In this document: in pieces, positions 9,349-17,693 of the stretch
Position numbering within the stretch: position 1 is the stretch's first letter
Layout: every line of letters starts with the position of its first letter
Assembly (NCBI RefSeq): GCF_019977755.1
Contig: NZ_AP025144.1
Location: forward strand, 2,666,001-2,730,000
Source of the DNA: Vibrio penaeicida
GTDB lineage: Bacteria; Pseudomonadota; Gammaproteobacteria; Enterobacterales; Vibrionaceae
Direction: 5' to 3'
Length of the DNA stretch: 64,000 nucleotides
The notes under the pieces: model-generated
Seen by the model: only the letters and a program-made list of their open reading frames with translations
Databases searched by the model: none
What the model was told of the DNA's origin: nothing
Program-made: the position numbers and the translations under genes

Positions 9349-9376
9349 TTTACAGCATAATCGAGTTTGCTATCAT
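9349..9376 (+). promoter_or_regulatory. Promoter of the tRNA-Tyr array
   Basis: A sigma-70-type pair, TTTACA (9349-9354) and TATCAT (9371-9376), is separated by 16 bp and followed by a GC-rich discriminator (GCGCTCCGC). That discriminator is typical of growth-rate and ppGpp-controlled stable-RNA promoters. It lies about 60 bp before the first tRNA-Tyr. Confidence 0.6.
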
Positions 9377-9434
9377 GCGCTCCGCACTTGGTTACTGAGT
9401 TGGGAAAACGGTAGCTAAGTATAAAAAGCACCCT

Positions 9435-9519
<85 letters not shown>

Positions 9520-9621
9520 TATTTAATTCTGCTGTTTATTCCTTTTAAACATCAGACAGCTTGATAGATGCGTTGGGAAATCATCTTTTAAGTTTGCTCT
9601 TAGAAGCATAAAAAACACCCT

Positions 9622-9706
<85 letters not shown>

Positions 9707-9807
9707 TATTTAATCTGCTGTTTATTCCTTTTAAACATCAGACAGCTTGATTGATGCGTTGGGAAATCATCTTTTAAGTTTGCTCTTTGAAGCATAAAAA
9801 ACACCCT

Positions 9808-9892
<85 letters not shown>

Positions 9893-9993
9893 TATTTAAT
9901 CTGTTGTTTATTCCTTTTAAACATCAGACAGCTTGATCGATGTGTTGGGAAATCATCTTTTAAGTTTGCTCTTTGAAGCATAAAAAACACCCT

Positions 9994-10078
<85 letters not shown>

Positions 10079-10178
10079 TATTTAATCTGTTGTTTATTCC
10101 TTTTAAACATCAGACAACTTGATTGATGTGTTGGGAAATCATCTTTCAAGCTTGCTCTTCGAAGCATAAAAACACCCT

Positions 10179-10263
<85 letters not shown>

Positions 10264-10317
10264 TATAAAATAAAAAACCAGCTCATTGAAGTGACCCCAT
10301 AAAGTTGGACATTTCTG

Positions 10318-11118
10318 TTAAGCGGCTTTTAAGGCCTGATTTCGATATTCCGTCGGAGTCCGGCCTTTTAGTTTCACCTTGATGCGTTTCGTATTGTAAT
10401 ACTCGATGTATTCGTCAATATGTGCGATTAAGTCATCGGCATCTTCAAAGTGCTGATTATGGTACATTTCTGTTTTCAGTAAGGCAAAGAAGTTCTCTGC
10501 TACTGCGTTATCTAAGCAGTTTCCTTTTCGTGACATACTTTGAGTTAATCCCCGTTCAGCGAGAGTTTGCTGATACTTCCTATGCCTATATTGCCAACCT
10601 TGATCGCTATGCACTATGGGCTTAGCGTCTTTAGCTAAGGTCGCAACCGCCTCAGTCAGCATGTCAGTAACCAGAGGTAAACACGCATTTTTAGCAACCC
10701 TGTAAGCGACAACTTCTTGAGTAAACAGATCAACAATTGGTGATAGATACACCTTTTGTTGTTGAACTTTAAACTCAGTGACATCAGTTACCCATTTTTC
10801 ATCAGGCTTCGTTGCATTGAAGTCCCGTTCAAGTACATTTGGAGCGGTTGTCCCAGCATCTCCTTTGTAAGAGCTGTACCGCTTAGGTCTGACCGTTGAT
10901 TTCAAGCCTAGTAACCCCATTAGACGTTGAACTGTCTTATGGTTAAGCATGACGCCCTGTCTCCTTAACTCTAAATGAATACGACGATAGCCATATCTCC
11001 CTTTATGGTCATGATATATTTTCTCAATTAACCGTTTTTCATCTTGATAGCTTTCGATGGCGTTGTTCGACTGCGCATGATAATAGAAGCTACTTCTTGC
11101 TAACTTAAGAGCATGCAA
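10318..11118 (-). CDS. IS150-like transposase OrfB (DDE integrase core)
   Basis: A 266-residue catalytic part with an HTH_21-like segment (YHDHKGRYGYRRIHLELRRQG) and the rve integrase core. The DDE residues are visible as WVTDVTEF, SPIVDLFTQE/IVHSDQGWQY and MSRKGNCLDNAVAENFFALLK. The same frame is open upstream of the ATG back to OrfA, so the normal product is an OrfAB fusion made by -1 frameshifting. Confidence 0.93.
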   Translation of the reverse strand: MHALKLARSSFYYHAQSNNAIESYQDEKRLIEKIYHDHKGRYGYRRIHLELRRQGVMLNHKTVQRLMGLLGLKSTVRPKRYSSYKGDAGTTAPNVLERDFNATKPDEKWVTDVTEFKVQQQKVYLSPIVDLFTQEVVAYRVAKNACLPLVTDMLTEAVATLAKDAKPIVHSDQGWQYRHRKYQQTLAERGLTQSMSRKGNCLDNAVAENFFALLKTEMYHNQHFEDADDLIAHIDEYIEYYNTKRIKVKLKGRTPTEYRNQALKAA

Positions 11119-11156
11119 GAGATGTTGCTGTAGATATCGATTTTTAAGAGCTAGAA

Positions 11157-11666
11157 CTACTTTCGTTTTTTCTTTGTTCGACGATGTTTCTCCTGTTCCA
11201 GCTCCTCTAACTTTTTTAGGACAGCATTCTCTGCTCGCAAGTACGCTAACTCCTCTTTGAGCTCTTCCAGTGTTTTCTCGTCATCGCTCTTGTTTTGAAT
11301 AAAAGGGTGCCTACTCATTACGGGTCGTCCTCTGCTACGTTCAAGCCCCTGAAAGCCATCTCTTTCGTACTGTTTGAGCCAAACAGCGATTGTGCCAGGG
11401 GAAGAAAAGTTTAAAACCGCACTAGTGTGACTGATAGACCAACCATTCGTCCACATATGAGTTAAAGCTTGCAGTTTAGTTTGCGCATTTTTTGCAAAAC
11501 TATGAGGCATAAATGCCTGAGAGCCATGAATATCGAATACTTGTGCCCAGTAACGTATTTGACGCGATGGTATGGAATGAAGGCGAGAAAGCTCCTGAGA
11601 TGAGCTTTCGCCTTGTAGGTATTGTTTCGCTATTGAGCATTTCAATGCTCGGTTGTATTTGGACAT
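11157..11666 (-). CDS. IS150-like transposase OrfA (DNA-binding)
   Basis: A 169-residue protein with two helix-turn-helix regions (KQYLQGESSSQELSRLHSIPSRQIRYW near residue 14, and a second around residues 75-100 with SISHTSAVLNFSSPGTIAVWL) and a C-terminal coiled coil (KTLEELKEELAYLRAENAVLKKLEELE). It ends in a Lys-rich tail encoded by AAGAAAAAACGA. Moving back one base there enters the open frame that leads into OrfB, the usual IS3-family arrangement. Confidence 0.92.
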   Translation of the reverse strand: MSKYNRALKCSIAKQYLQGESSSQELSRLHSIPSRQIRYWAQVFDIHGSQAFMPHSFAKNAQTKLQALTHMWTNGWSISHTSAVLNFSSPGTIAVWLKQYERDGFQGLERSRGRPVMSRHPFIQNKSDDEKTLEELKEELAYLRAENAVLKKLEELEQEKHRRTKKKRK

Positions 11667-11753
11667 AAAAAGACCCCCAATAATTGGTGTCCAACTATTG
11701 GGGGTCAGTTCACATTGAGCTGGTTTTTTATTACCTGAATCTTGAGTATTTCT

Positions 11754-12692
11754 CTAATCTCTGCCGTGAGGACTATCCAAATCCAACGCAGGTCCTTTTG
11801 GCACCACTTGAGTTGGGTTAATCCCGGTATGGCTGAAGTAATAATGCCTTTTTATGTGTTCAAAATTAGTGGTTTCTTTAACACCGTCAACTTGATACAG
11901 CTCTTTCAAATACCCTTGAATATTTGGGTAATCCGCGATGCGTTTCTTATTACATTTGAAATGCCCTACGTATACCGCATCGAAACGAACCAGTGTGGTA
12001 AACAAGCGCCAGTCAGCTTCTGTAATCTGAGAACCCGCTAAATAGCGTTGAGAGGCTAACTGCTCTTCAACAGTATCCAACGCATCAAATAGCTGATCAT
12101 ACGCTTCTTCATAAGCTTCTTGCGTTGTTGCAAAGCCACAGCGATAAACACCATTGTTGATGTTTGGATAAACAAATTCATTCCACTTCTCTATTTCTTT
12201 ACGAAGTGACTCAGGGTAATAGTCGTCATTATTGCCTGTTAGCGTATTAAACTCGCTGTTAAACATTCTGATAATTTCAGAAGATTCATTGCTAACAATG
12301 GTTTTGGTTTTCTTATCCCAAAGCACAGGGACAGTCACTCTTCCCGTGTAGTCAGTTTTAGCTTGCGTGTACACTTGATGCATTCGAGTAAAACCGAACA
12401 ATTCTTCTGGCTGATCAAACTGCCAACCTTCAGAGAGCATATCTGCACTCACTACGGATACCGAGATGTGTTCCTCTAACCCTTTAAGCTTTCGAAAAAC
12501 TAACGTTCGATGCGCCCAAGGACAAGCTAACGAGACGTATAGGTGATAACGTCCCGACTCGGGCTGAAATTCAGCATTTGGTTTGTCTTCGATCCAATGG
12601 CGAAAACCGGCATCTTCTCGAACAAACTTTCCATTACTTGCTTTTGTGTCATACCAAACATCATGCCAAACGCCTTCAACTAACTTACCCAT
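11754..12692 (-). CDS. yqjG: Glutathionyl-hydroquinone reductase (Xi-class glutathione transferase)
   Basis: A 312-residue cytoplasmic enzyme that removes glutathione from glutathionyl-hydroquinones. It begins MGKLVEGVWHDVWYDTK as E. coli YqjG does, and carries the active-site SLACPWAHRT with nucleophile Cys57. C-terminal all-helical GST features follow (YLAGSQITEADWRLFTTLVRFDAVYVGHFKCNKK). Upstream in-frame TTG and ATG codons would add 13-15 residues, but the ATG at 12692 has a Shine-Dalgarno (GAAGGAC) 7 nt before it and matches the family start. Confidence 0.92.
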   Translation of the reverse strand: MGKLVEGVWHDVWYDTKASNGKFVREDAGFRHWIEDKPNAEFQPESGRYHLYVSLACPWAHRTLVFRKLKGLEEHISVSVVSADMLSEGWQFDQPEELFGFTRMHQVYTQAKTDYTGRVTVPVLWDKKTKTIVSNESSEIIRMFNSEFNTLTGNNDDYYPESLRKEIEKWNEFVYPNINNGVYRCGFATTQEAYEEAYDQLFDALDTVEEQLASQRYLAGSQITEADWRLFTTLVRFDAVYVGHFKCNKKRIADYPNIQGYLKELYQVDGVKETTNFEHIKRHYYFSHTGINPTQVVPKGPALDLDSPHGRD

Positions 12693-12896
12693 GTTTTTGT
12701 CCTTCTCTGACGGTTTTCTTTTTTTGAACATAGTCAACTCGACACAAAAGTCATTTATCTAAAACTTTAGGGTCTGGTTGATATAGGGTTAGTCTACAAA
12801 TGTATGATAAAGAAACGACTACTTTATACCGTTCAACTTCATCGAAATATTTGAATAAGCAGCCGTACAGCTTCAAAAATAGGGACGAAAAATAAA

Positions 12897-12915
12897 GGCT
12901 GACAAGAAGTCAGCC
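12897..12915 (-). terminator. Rho-independent terminator of the small membrane protein gene
   Basis: The stem GGCTGAC / GTCAGCC has a 5-nt loop. On the reverse strand it is followed by a T-rich run (TTTATTTTT), 30 bp after the stop of the gene at 12945-13460. Confidence 0.75.
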
Positions 12916-12944
12916 CTTAGATATTTTGTTGACCGAAGATACAT

Positions 12945-13460
12945 TTAATCAGGGATTGGAGAGCCAATACTCGAGCAATCGGCAATAAATTCGGCTTTAG
13001 GGTGGCGATTCAAAATGTCTTCAACTCGGTGCGCTTGATCGCGCTCAACATCGATGACAATAACCACTTCGCCATCATCGAGGTGTTGATTAAACAAACT
13101 CATAAAGTAATTGTCGAACGAACCACCAGTCATCTTCACAATCACTGTTGTTGTTAAGGCAATAATGCAAATCAAAGCAAACGGAACAAAACTGGAAGAA
13201 GCAAATAAGTTAGTGAAGAACGTTAGAAAAAGAATAAGAACGCCAGCAGCGACCGCTCCGGCTATCAAGGCCTTTTGTGTGCCTGAAATGATATGAGCCG
13301 TCTCAAGGGATGCACCACCATGCAAGTGATGAGTGTTAATCCCATTATCATCTCGACTTAATACATAGAAATGGTGATCATCAATTCCATTTGCGTGTAC
13401 TTCATCAGAGATTTCTTCTGCATCGTCTAAATCTTTAGTGATGTAATACAGTCTTTTCAT
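12945..13460 (-). CDS. Two-span inner-membrane protein of unknown function
   Basis: A 171-residue protein starting MKRLYYITKDLDDAEEISDE at an ATG preceded by a strong Shine-Dalgarno (GGAGG, 13460). The reading frame is open further upstream, but that sequence lacks a ribosome site. The N-terminal soluble part (residues 1-60) looks like the dinucleotide- or stress-protein-like regions seen before small membrane hairpins. Then come two adjacent hydrophobic spans (ALIAGAVAAGVLILFLTFFTNLF and FVPFALICIIALTTTVIV) and an acidic C-terminal part (DDGEVVIVIDVERDQAHRVEDIL). It has its own terminator. I cannot assign a function. Confidence 0.75.
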   Translation of the reverse strand: MKRLYYITKDLDDAEEISDEVHANGIDDHHFYVLSRDDNGINTHHLHGGASLETAHIISGTQKALIAGAVAAGVLILFLTFFTNLFASSSFVPFALICIIALTTTVIVKMTGGSFDNYFMSLFNQHLDDGEVVIVIDVERDQAHRVEDILNRHPKAEFIADCSSIGSPIPD

Positions 13461-13703
13461 ATGAGCCTCCAGCGCACTGAATAAAGCGTATTCATGCTTA
13501 ACTAATAGTACATTCTTACTCTCAAATAAACTTTTGTAAAACATTTTATTTACATCTTGTTTACATTTAAATGTTAATACAACGAATAATACGTAATTTT
13601 TTAGTGTGGAATACACGCTTTGAGATTGAAATATCGGACAAATTTAGGCTGTAAGAAGACGAAGAGTTGGATAAAAAGAAGGCTAATATTTTTTATACAA
13701 AAA

Positions 13704-13731
13704 AAGCGCGGTCCAAAAAGGCACCGCGCTT
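13704..13731 (-). terminator. Terminator of the opp operon
   Basis: A 9-bp GC-rich stem (AAGCGCGGT / ACCGCGCTT) with a 10-nt loop, followed on the reverse strand by a run of T, about 20 bp after the oppF stop. Confidence 0.88.
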
Positions 13732-13751
13732 AAGCCTGTCACAGGCTGAAT

Positions 13752-14741
13752 TTAGTTAACCATGAAACAAGAAACGGCATGTACGTCGTCTCCCGTAATT
13801 TCAGGCTTTTTCTGCGAACATGCTTCAGTCGCTTCAGGGCAACGAGTACGGAATACACAACCTGAAGGTGGGTTCATTGGAGAAGGAAGATCGCCCTCAA
13901 GCATATCTATCTTCTTCTCTCGTTCGAGCTCTGGATCAGGGATAGGTACCGCAGACATCAGTGCACGCGTATATGGATGCTTTGGTTCTGCAAACAACGC
14001 TTTAGATTCACCAAGCTCAACGGCATTACCCAAGTACATAACCAACACACGGTCGGAAATGTGCTTAACAACAGAAAGGTCGTGAGCAATAAAAACCAAA
14101 CTTAATCCAAGCTCTTTCTGAAGTTCTTTCAACAAGTTAACAACCTGTGCCTGAATGGAAACATCGAGTGCTGATACAGGCTCATCACAAATGATCATTC
14201 TAGGGCGAAGAATTAGAGCACGAGCAATACCAATTCGCTGACATTGACCGCCGGAAAATTCATGCGGGTAGCGGTTGATTACGTTCGGTAGCAGACCCAC
14301 TTTCGTCATCATTTCGCGAACACGTTCTTTGACTTCATTCGCTGATAGCTCTGGATAAAATGTTTCCAGTGGCTCTGCAATGATGTCTCCGATTGTCATA
14401 CGCGGGTTCAATGAAGCCAAAGGATCTTGGAATATCATTTGGATTTCTTTACGCGTATTACGTCGCTGAACGTTTTGCATTTTGGTTAAGTCTTGCCCTA
14501 ACCATACCACCTCACCCTCGGTCGCTTCGACTAAGCCTATCACGGCACGAGCAAAGGTGGATTTACCACAACCAGATTCCCCAACCACACCGAGCGTTTC
14601 ACCTTCATAAAGGCGAATGTTAACGCCATCAACGGCTTTCAGAGGCGTCGGTTTTGTCCAAGGCCACGCAGATTTAGGGGCTATGCTAAAGTGTACTTTT
14701 AAATCTTTAACATCAAGCAATAGCTTTTTTTCATCACTCAT
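13752..14741 (-). CDS. oppF: Oligopeptide ABC transporter ATPase OppF
   Basis: A 329-residue ATPase that with OppD powers oligopeptide uptake. Walker A is GESGCGKST, the signature is FSGGQCQRIGIARAL, Walker B is RMIICDEPVSALD and the switch His is in FIAHDLSVV. The C-terminus has the Opp/Dpp-type Cys-rich segment (PSGCVFRTRCPEATEACSQKKPE) that binds an iron-sulfur cluster in some relatives. The start at 14741 (MSDEKKLLLDVKDL) overlaps the oppD stop as ATGA and has GGGAGG upstream. Confidence 0.95.
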   Translation of the reverse strand: MSDEKKLLLDVKDLKVHFSIAPKSAWPWTKPTPLKAVDGVNIRLYEGETLGVVGESGCGKSTFARAVIGLVEATEGEVVWLGQDLTKMQNVQRRNTRKEIQMIFQDPLASLNPRMTIGDIIAEPLETFYPELSANEVKERVREMMTKVGLLPNVINRYPHEFSGGQCQRIGIARALILRPRMIICDEPVSALDVSIQAQVVNLLKELQKELGLSLVFIAHDLSVVKHISDRVLVMYLGNAVELGESKALFAEPKHPYTRALMSAVPIPDPELEREKKIDMLEGDLPSPMNPPSGCVFRTRCPEATEACSQKKPEITGDDVHAVSCFMVN

Positions 14742-15712
14742 CGCTTCCAAGCCTCCCAATCAGAAAAACATGCTCTTTGACGTCCGTCGCCAAAGTTAAC
14801 CAGCTCAGGTGCATCAGTCATACACTTATCTGTCACGCGATGACAGCGCTCTTGGTATGGGCAGCCTGGAGGCAAGCGAAGCAAGTTAGGTGGGTTTCCT
14901 GGAATCGTTGGCAAAATTTCGCCTTCGGTATCCAAACGCGGAATGGCTTTTAACAAGCCTTCAGCATAAGGATGACTAGGATTGTAAAAGATTTCATTTA
15001 CTGAACCGTACTCCATAGTACGACCCGCATACATGACAAGAACTTTGTCGCACGAACCCGCTACTACGCCCAAATCATGAGTAATCATAATGATCGCGGT
15101 GTTGAACTCGCTCTTAAGCTCATTCAATAGGTCCATGATTTGAGCCTGAACCGTTACATCTAATGCTGTCGTAGGTTCATCTGCAATCAATAGTTTCGGA
15201 CGACACAATAGCGCCATTGCGATCATAACGCGCTGTCGCATACCGCCCGAAAACTCATGTGGGTACATGGTGATACGCTTACGAGCTTCAGGGATTTTAA
15301 CGGCTTCTAACATACGAACAGACTCTTCGAATGCTTCCGCTTTACCCATGCCCTTGTGCAGCATCAACACTTCCATCAACTGATCGCTGACTTTCATATA
15401 TGGATTGAGTGATGTCATAGGGTCTTGAAAGATCATCGCTATCTGTTCTGCTCGAACGCGATTAAGTTCGCTTTCAGGCAAATTCAGAATTTCGCGACCT
15501 TCAAATTTTGCACTACCAGAAATAATGCCGTTTTTAGCAAGAAGCCCCATGATGGCGAATACAGTTTGGGATTTACCCGAGCCAGACTCGCCTACGATAC
15601 CAAGGGTTTCCCCTTGGCTCAGAGTAAAATTAAGATCATTGACTGCGGTGACGATACCATCTTGCGTGGTAAATTCGACTCGCAGATCTTTAACATCTAA
15701 CAAGCTCATCAT
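14738..15712 (-). CDS. oppD: Oligopeptide ABC transporter ATPase OppD
   Basis: A 324-residue ATPase partner of OppF. Walker A is GESGSGKSQ, the signature FSGGMRQRVMIAMAL, Walker B LLIADEPTTALD, and the H-loop MITHDLGVV. A C-terminal oligo_HPY region (PYAEGLLKAIPRLD...CPYQERCHRVTDKC) is present. It overlaps oppF by 4 nt. The start MMSLLDVKDL has an AGGAAAG ribosome site. Confidence 0.95.
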   Translation of the reverse strand: MMSLLDVKDLRVEFTTQDGIVTAVNDLNFTLSQGETLGIVGESGSGKSQTVFAIMGLLAKNGIISGSAKFEGREILNLPESELNRVRAEQIAMIFQDPMTSLNPYMKVSDQLMEVLMLHKGMGKAEAFEESVRMLEAVKIPEARKRITMYPHEFSGGMRQRVMIAMALLCRPKLLIADEPTTALDVTVQAQIMDLLNELKSEFNTAIIMITHDLGVVAGSCDKVLVMYAGRTMEYGSVNEIFYNPSHPYAEGLLKAIPRLDTEGEILPTIPGNPPNLLRLPPGCPYQERCHRVTDKCMTDAPELVNFGDGRQRACFSDWEAWKR

Positions 15713-15765
15713 TGCTTTCCTGTGTAATTTTTTAATTGCTCTAAAAGGATCCGATAATTATTTTT

Positions 15766-16668
15766 TTATCTATCTTTTGGATCCAGTGCGTCACGCAGGC
15801 CGTCACCGACATAGTTGAAGCAGAATAGGGTCACAACCATAAATGCGGCTGGAAAACCAAGCTGCCAAATAGCAATCTCCATCGTTTGTGAACCTTCCTG
15901 AAGCAATGCGCCCCAACTCGTCATTGGTTCTTGAGTACCTAAACCTAGGAATGAGAGGAATGACTCCGTCAAAATCATACTAGGAATCAATAAAGTTGAA
16001 TAAACGGCAACAATACCTAATACGTTTGGAACAATATGGCGAGTAATGATCTTCCAGTTACTCACACCACAAACATGTGCCGCTTCGATAAACTCTTTGT
16101 TGCGCAAACTTAAAGTTTGACCGCGTACTATACGTGCCATATCTAACCAAGCAATTGCACCAATAGCTACGAAAATCAGAAAGATATTACGTCCGAAAAA
16201 GGTCACTAGAACGATAACCAAGAACATGAATGGTACTGCATACAGAATTTCTAGGATACGCATCATGATACGGTCAGTTTTACCACCGATGAAACCTGAT
16301 GCTGCCCCATAAATGGTACCAATAAGAACGGCTACAATCGCTCCCATTACACCCACCATCAGTGAGATACGACCACCAATAAGAGTTCGAACATACAGAT
16401 CGCGTCCTAAGCTGTCAGTACCAAACCAGTGTTCCGCATTTGGACCAACGTGCATCGCATACCAATCGGTATCGTCGTAGGCGTACGGCGCAATCATTGG
16501 CAAGAAGATTACAGCTAAAGTCATAACAAACAAAATGGCTAAACTCACCATCGCCGCTTTATTCCGTAAAAAACGGATTCGCGCATCTTGCCAAAGGCTG
16601 CGACCTTCAATTTCTAAATTTTCTGCAAACTTTTCTACCGCGTCGCGGTTTTCTTTTTTCGTCAACAT
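15766..16668 (-). CDS. oppC: Oligopeptide ABC transporter permease OppC
   Basis: A 300-residue inner-membrane permease with about six spans. It has an N-terminal cytoplasmic segment before the first helix (MVSLAILFVMTLAVIFLPMIAPYA) and the binding-protein-dependent transport EAA loop (EFIEAAHVCGVSNWKIITRHIVPNV) that docks on the ATPases. It lies between oppB and oppD with short gaps, in operon order. Confidence 0.95.
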   Translation of the reverse strand: MLTKKENRDAVEKFAENLEIEGRSLWQDARIRFLRNKAAMVSLAILFVMTLAVIFLPMIAPYAYDDTDWYAMHVGPNAEHWFGTDSLGRDLYVRTLIGGRISLMVGVMGAIVAVLIGTIYGAASGFIGGKTDRIMMRILEILYAVPFMFLVIVLVTFFGRNIFLIFVAIGAIAWLDMARIVRGQTLSLRNKEFIEAAHVCGVSNWKIITRHIVPNVLGIVAVYSTLLIPSMILTESFLSFLGLGTQEPMTSWGALLQEGSQTMEIAIWQLGFPAAFMVVTLFCFNYVGDGLRDALDPKDR

Positions 16669-16682
16669 AACCTATACCTCTG

Positions 16683-17603
16683 TTAGTAACGAATTTTCGG
16701 GTCAATGGCAGCCAGCAAAATATCAACGATGGCATTAAATACAATAAACAGCAGACCAATCAAAATAGTGATACCTAACACCAGCGAGTAGTCACGGTTA
16801 AAAGCGGCGTTTACGAACAACTTACCAATTCCAGGGAGACCAAAGATAGTTTCTACAACAACCGACCCTGTAATTATCCCTACGAATGCAGGGCCCATAT
16901 AAGACACTACAGGCAACAATGCTGGCTTTAATGCATGCTTAATGATGATGTAACGATAGCTTAATCCCTTTGCTCGAGCTGTTCGGATAAAGTTACTGTT
17001 CAATGTTTCAATCATTGAACCGCGTGTAATGCGGGCAAACGTTGCGACATAGAGTAATGACATTGCTATAACAGGTAGCACCATATACTTCCATGCTCCA
17101 CCATTCCATCCACCAGCAGGAAAGATGTCGAGATGTATTGCAAAGATATAAATCAACGCAGGAGCTAGAACAAACGAGGGTAAAACCACCCCAAGCATGG
17201 CGGTTGACATTATCGAGTAGTCAATCCATGTATTCTGTTTGAGCGCAGCTACAGTGCCAACAGATACCCCCATGATGACTGTAAAAATAAAGGCTACTGC
17301 TCCCACTTTTGCGGAAACAGGTAAAGCTTGTTCCACTAGTTCATTTACAGTTAAATCTTTAAATTTGAATGACGGACCAAAATCGCCAGTCAGTATATTA
17401 CCCAAGTACGTAAAATACTGTTCATGAACAGGTTTATCTAATCCATATTTAGCATTGATGTTTTCCATCACTTCCGGCGGAATACCACGTTCTGTGGAAA
17501 ATGGGTTGCCGGGAGCAAATCGCATGAGGAAAAACGAAACTGTGATAAGCACCAATAGCGTTGGAATCGCTTCTACTGCTCGTTTTAAAATGAACTTAAA
17601 CAT
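16683..17603 (-). CDS. oppB: Oligopeptide ABC transporter permease OppB
   Basis: A 306-residue inner-membrane permease beginning MFKFILKRAVEAIPTLLVLI. It has the typical MRFAPGNPF segment after the first helix and the EAA loop (FIRTARAKGLSYRYIIIKHALKPAL), ending VDILLAAIDPKIRY as family members do. It follows oppA after a hairpin-bearing gap of about 90 bp and precedes oppC by 14 bp. Confidence 0.95.
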   Translation of the reverse strand: MFKFILKRAVEAIPTLLVLITVSFFLMRFAPGNPFSTERGIPPEVMENINAKYGLDKPVHEQYFTYLGNILTGDFGPSFKFKDLTVNELVEQALPVSAKVGAVAFIFTVIMGVSVGTVAALKQNTWIDYSIMSTAMLGVVLPSFVLAPALIYIFAIHLDIFPAGGWNGGAWKYMVLPVIAMSLLYVATFARITRGSMIETLNSNFIRTARAKGLSYRYIIIKHALKPALLPVVSYMGPAFVGIITGSVVVETIFGLPGIGKLFVNAAFNRDYSLVLGITILIGLLFIVFNAIVDILLAAIDPKIRY

Positions 17604-17643
17604 ATATTGTTCTCTTCAGTCTGTGACGTTAAGACAAAAGAAG

Positions 17644-17667
17644 ACTGCACGAACGAATCCGTGCAGT
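17644..17667 (-). terminator. Intercistronic hairpin between oppA and oppB
   Basis: A perfect 8-bp stem (ACTGCACG / CGTGCAGT) with an 8-nt loop lies between the oppA stop and the oppB start. On the reverse strand it is followed by TCTTCTTTTG, a weak U-tract. It probably acts as a partial terminator or an RNA-stabilising hairpin, giving more OppA than permease. Confidence 0.65.
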
Positions 17668-17693
17668 AATTTTTTACTTATATTTATAAATTG

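Larger units (their letters stand above)
10287..11712 (-). mobile_element. IS3-family element, IS150-like group (intact)
   Basis: A 1426-bp element with matching ends: the left begins TGAAGTGACCCCATAAAG and the right, on the other strand, begins TGAACTGACCCCCAATAG; both continue into GTTGGACA. It is flanked by a 3-bp duplication CAT (10284-10286 and 11713-11715), the size expected for the IS3 family. OrfA and OrfB are both open with a frameshift signal between them, so it looks recently inserted and able to move. Confidence 0.93.
10272..11729 (+). terminator. Terminator of the tRNA-Tyr operon, split by an IS
   Basis: The left arm AAAAAACCAGCTC (10272-10284) and the right arm GAGCTGGTTTTTT (11717-11729) are perfect complements. 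If the IS and one CAT are removed they join as a 13-bp stem with a 3-nt ATT loop followed by T residues, a strong rho-independent terminator. The IS lies exactly in the loop. Transcripts of the array now probably run into the IS, antisense to its genes. Confidence 0.85.
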
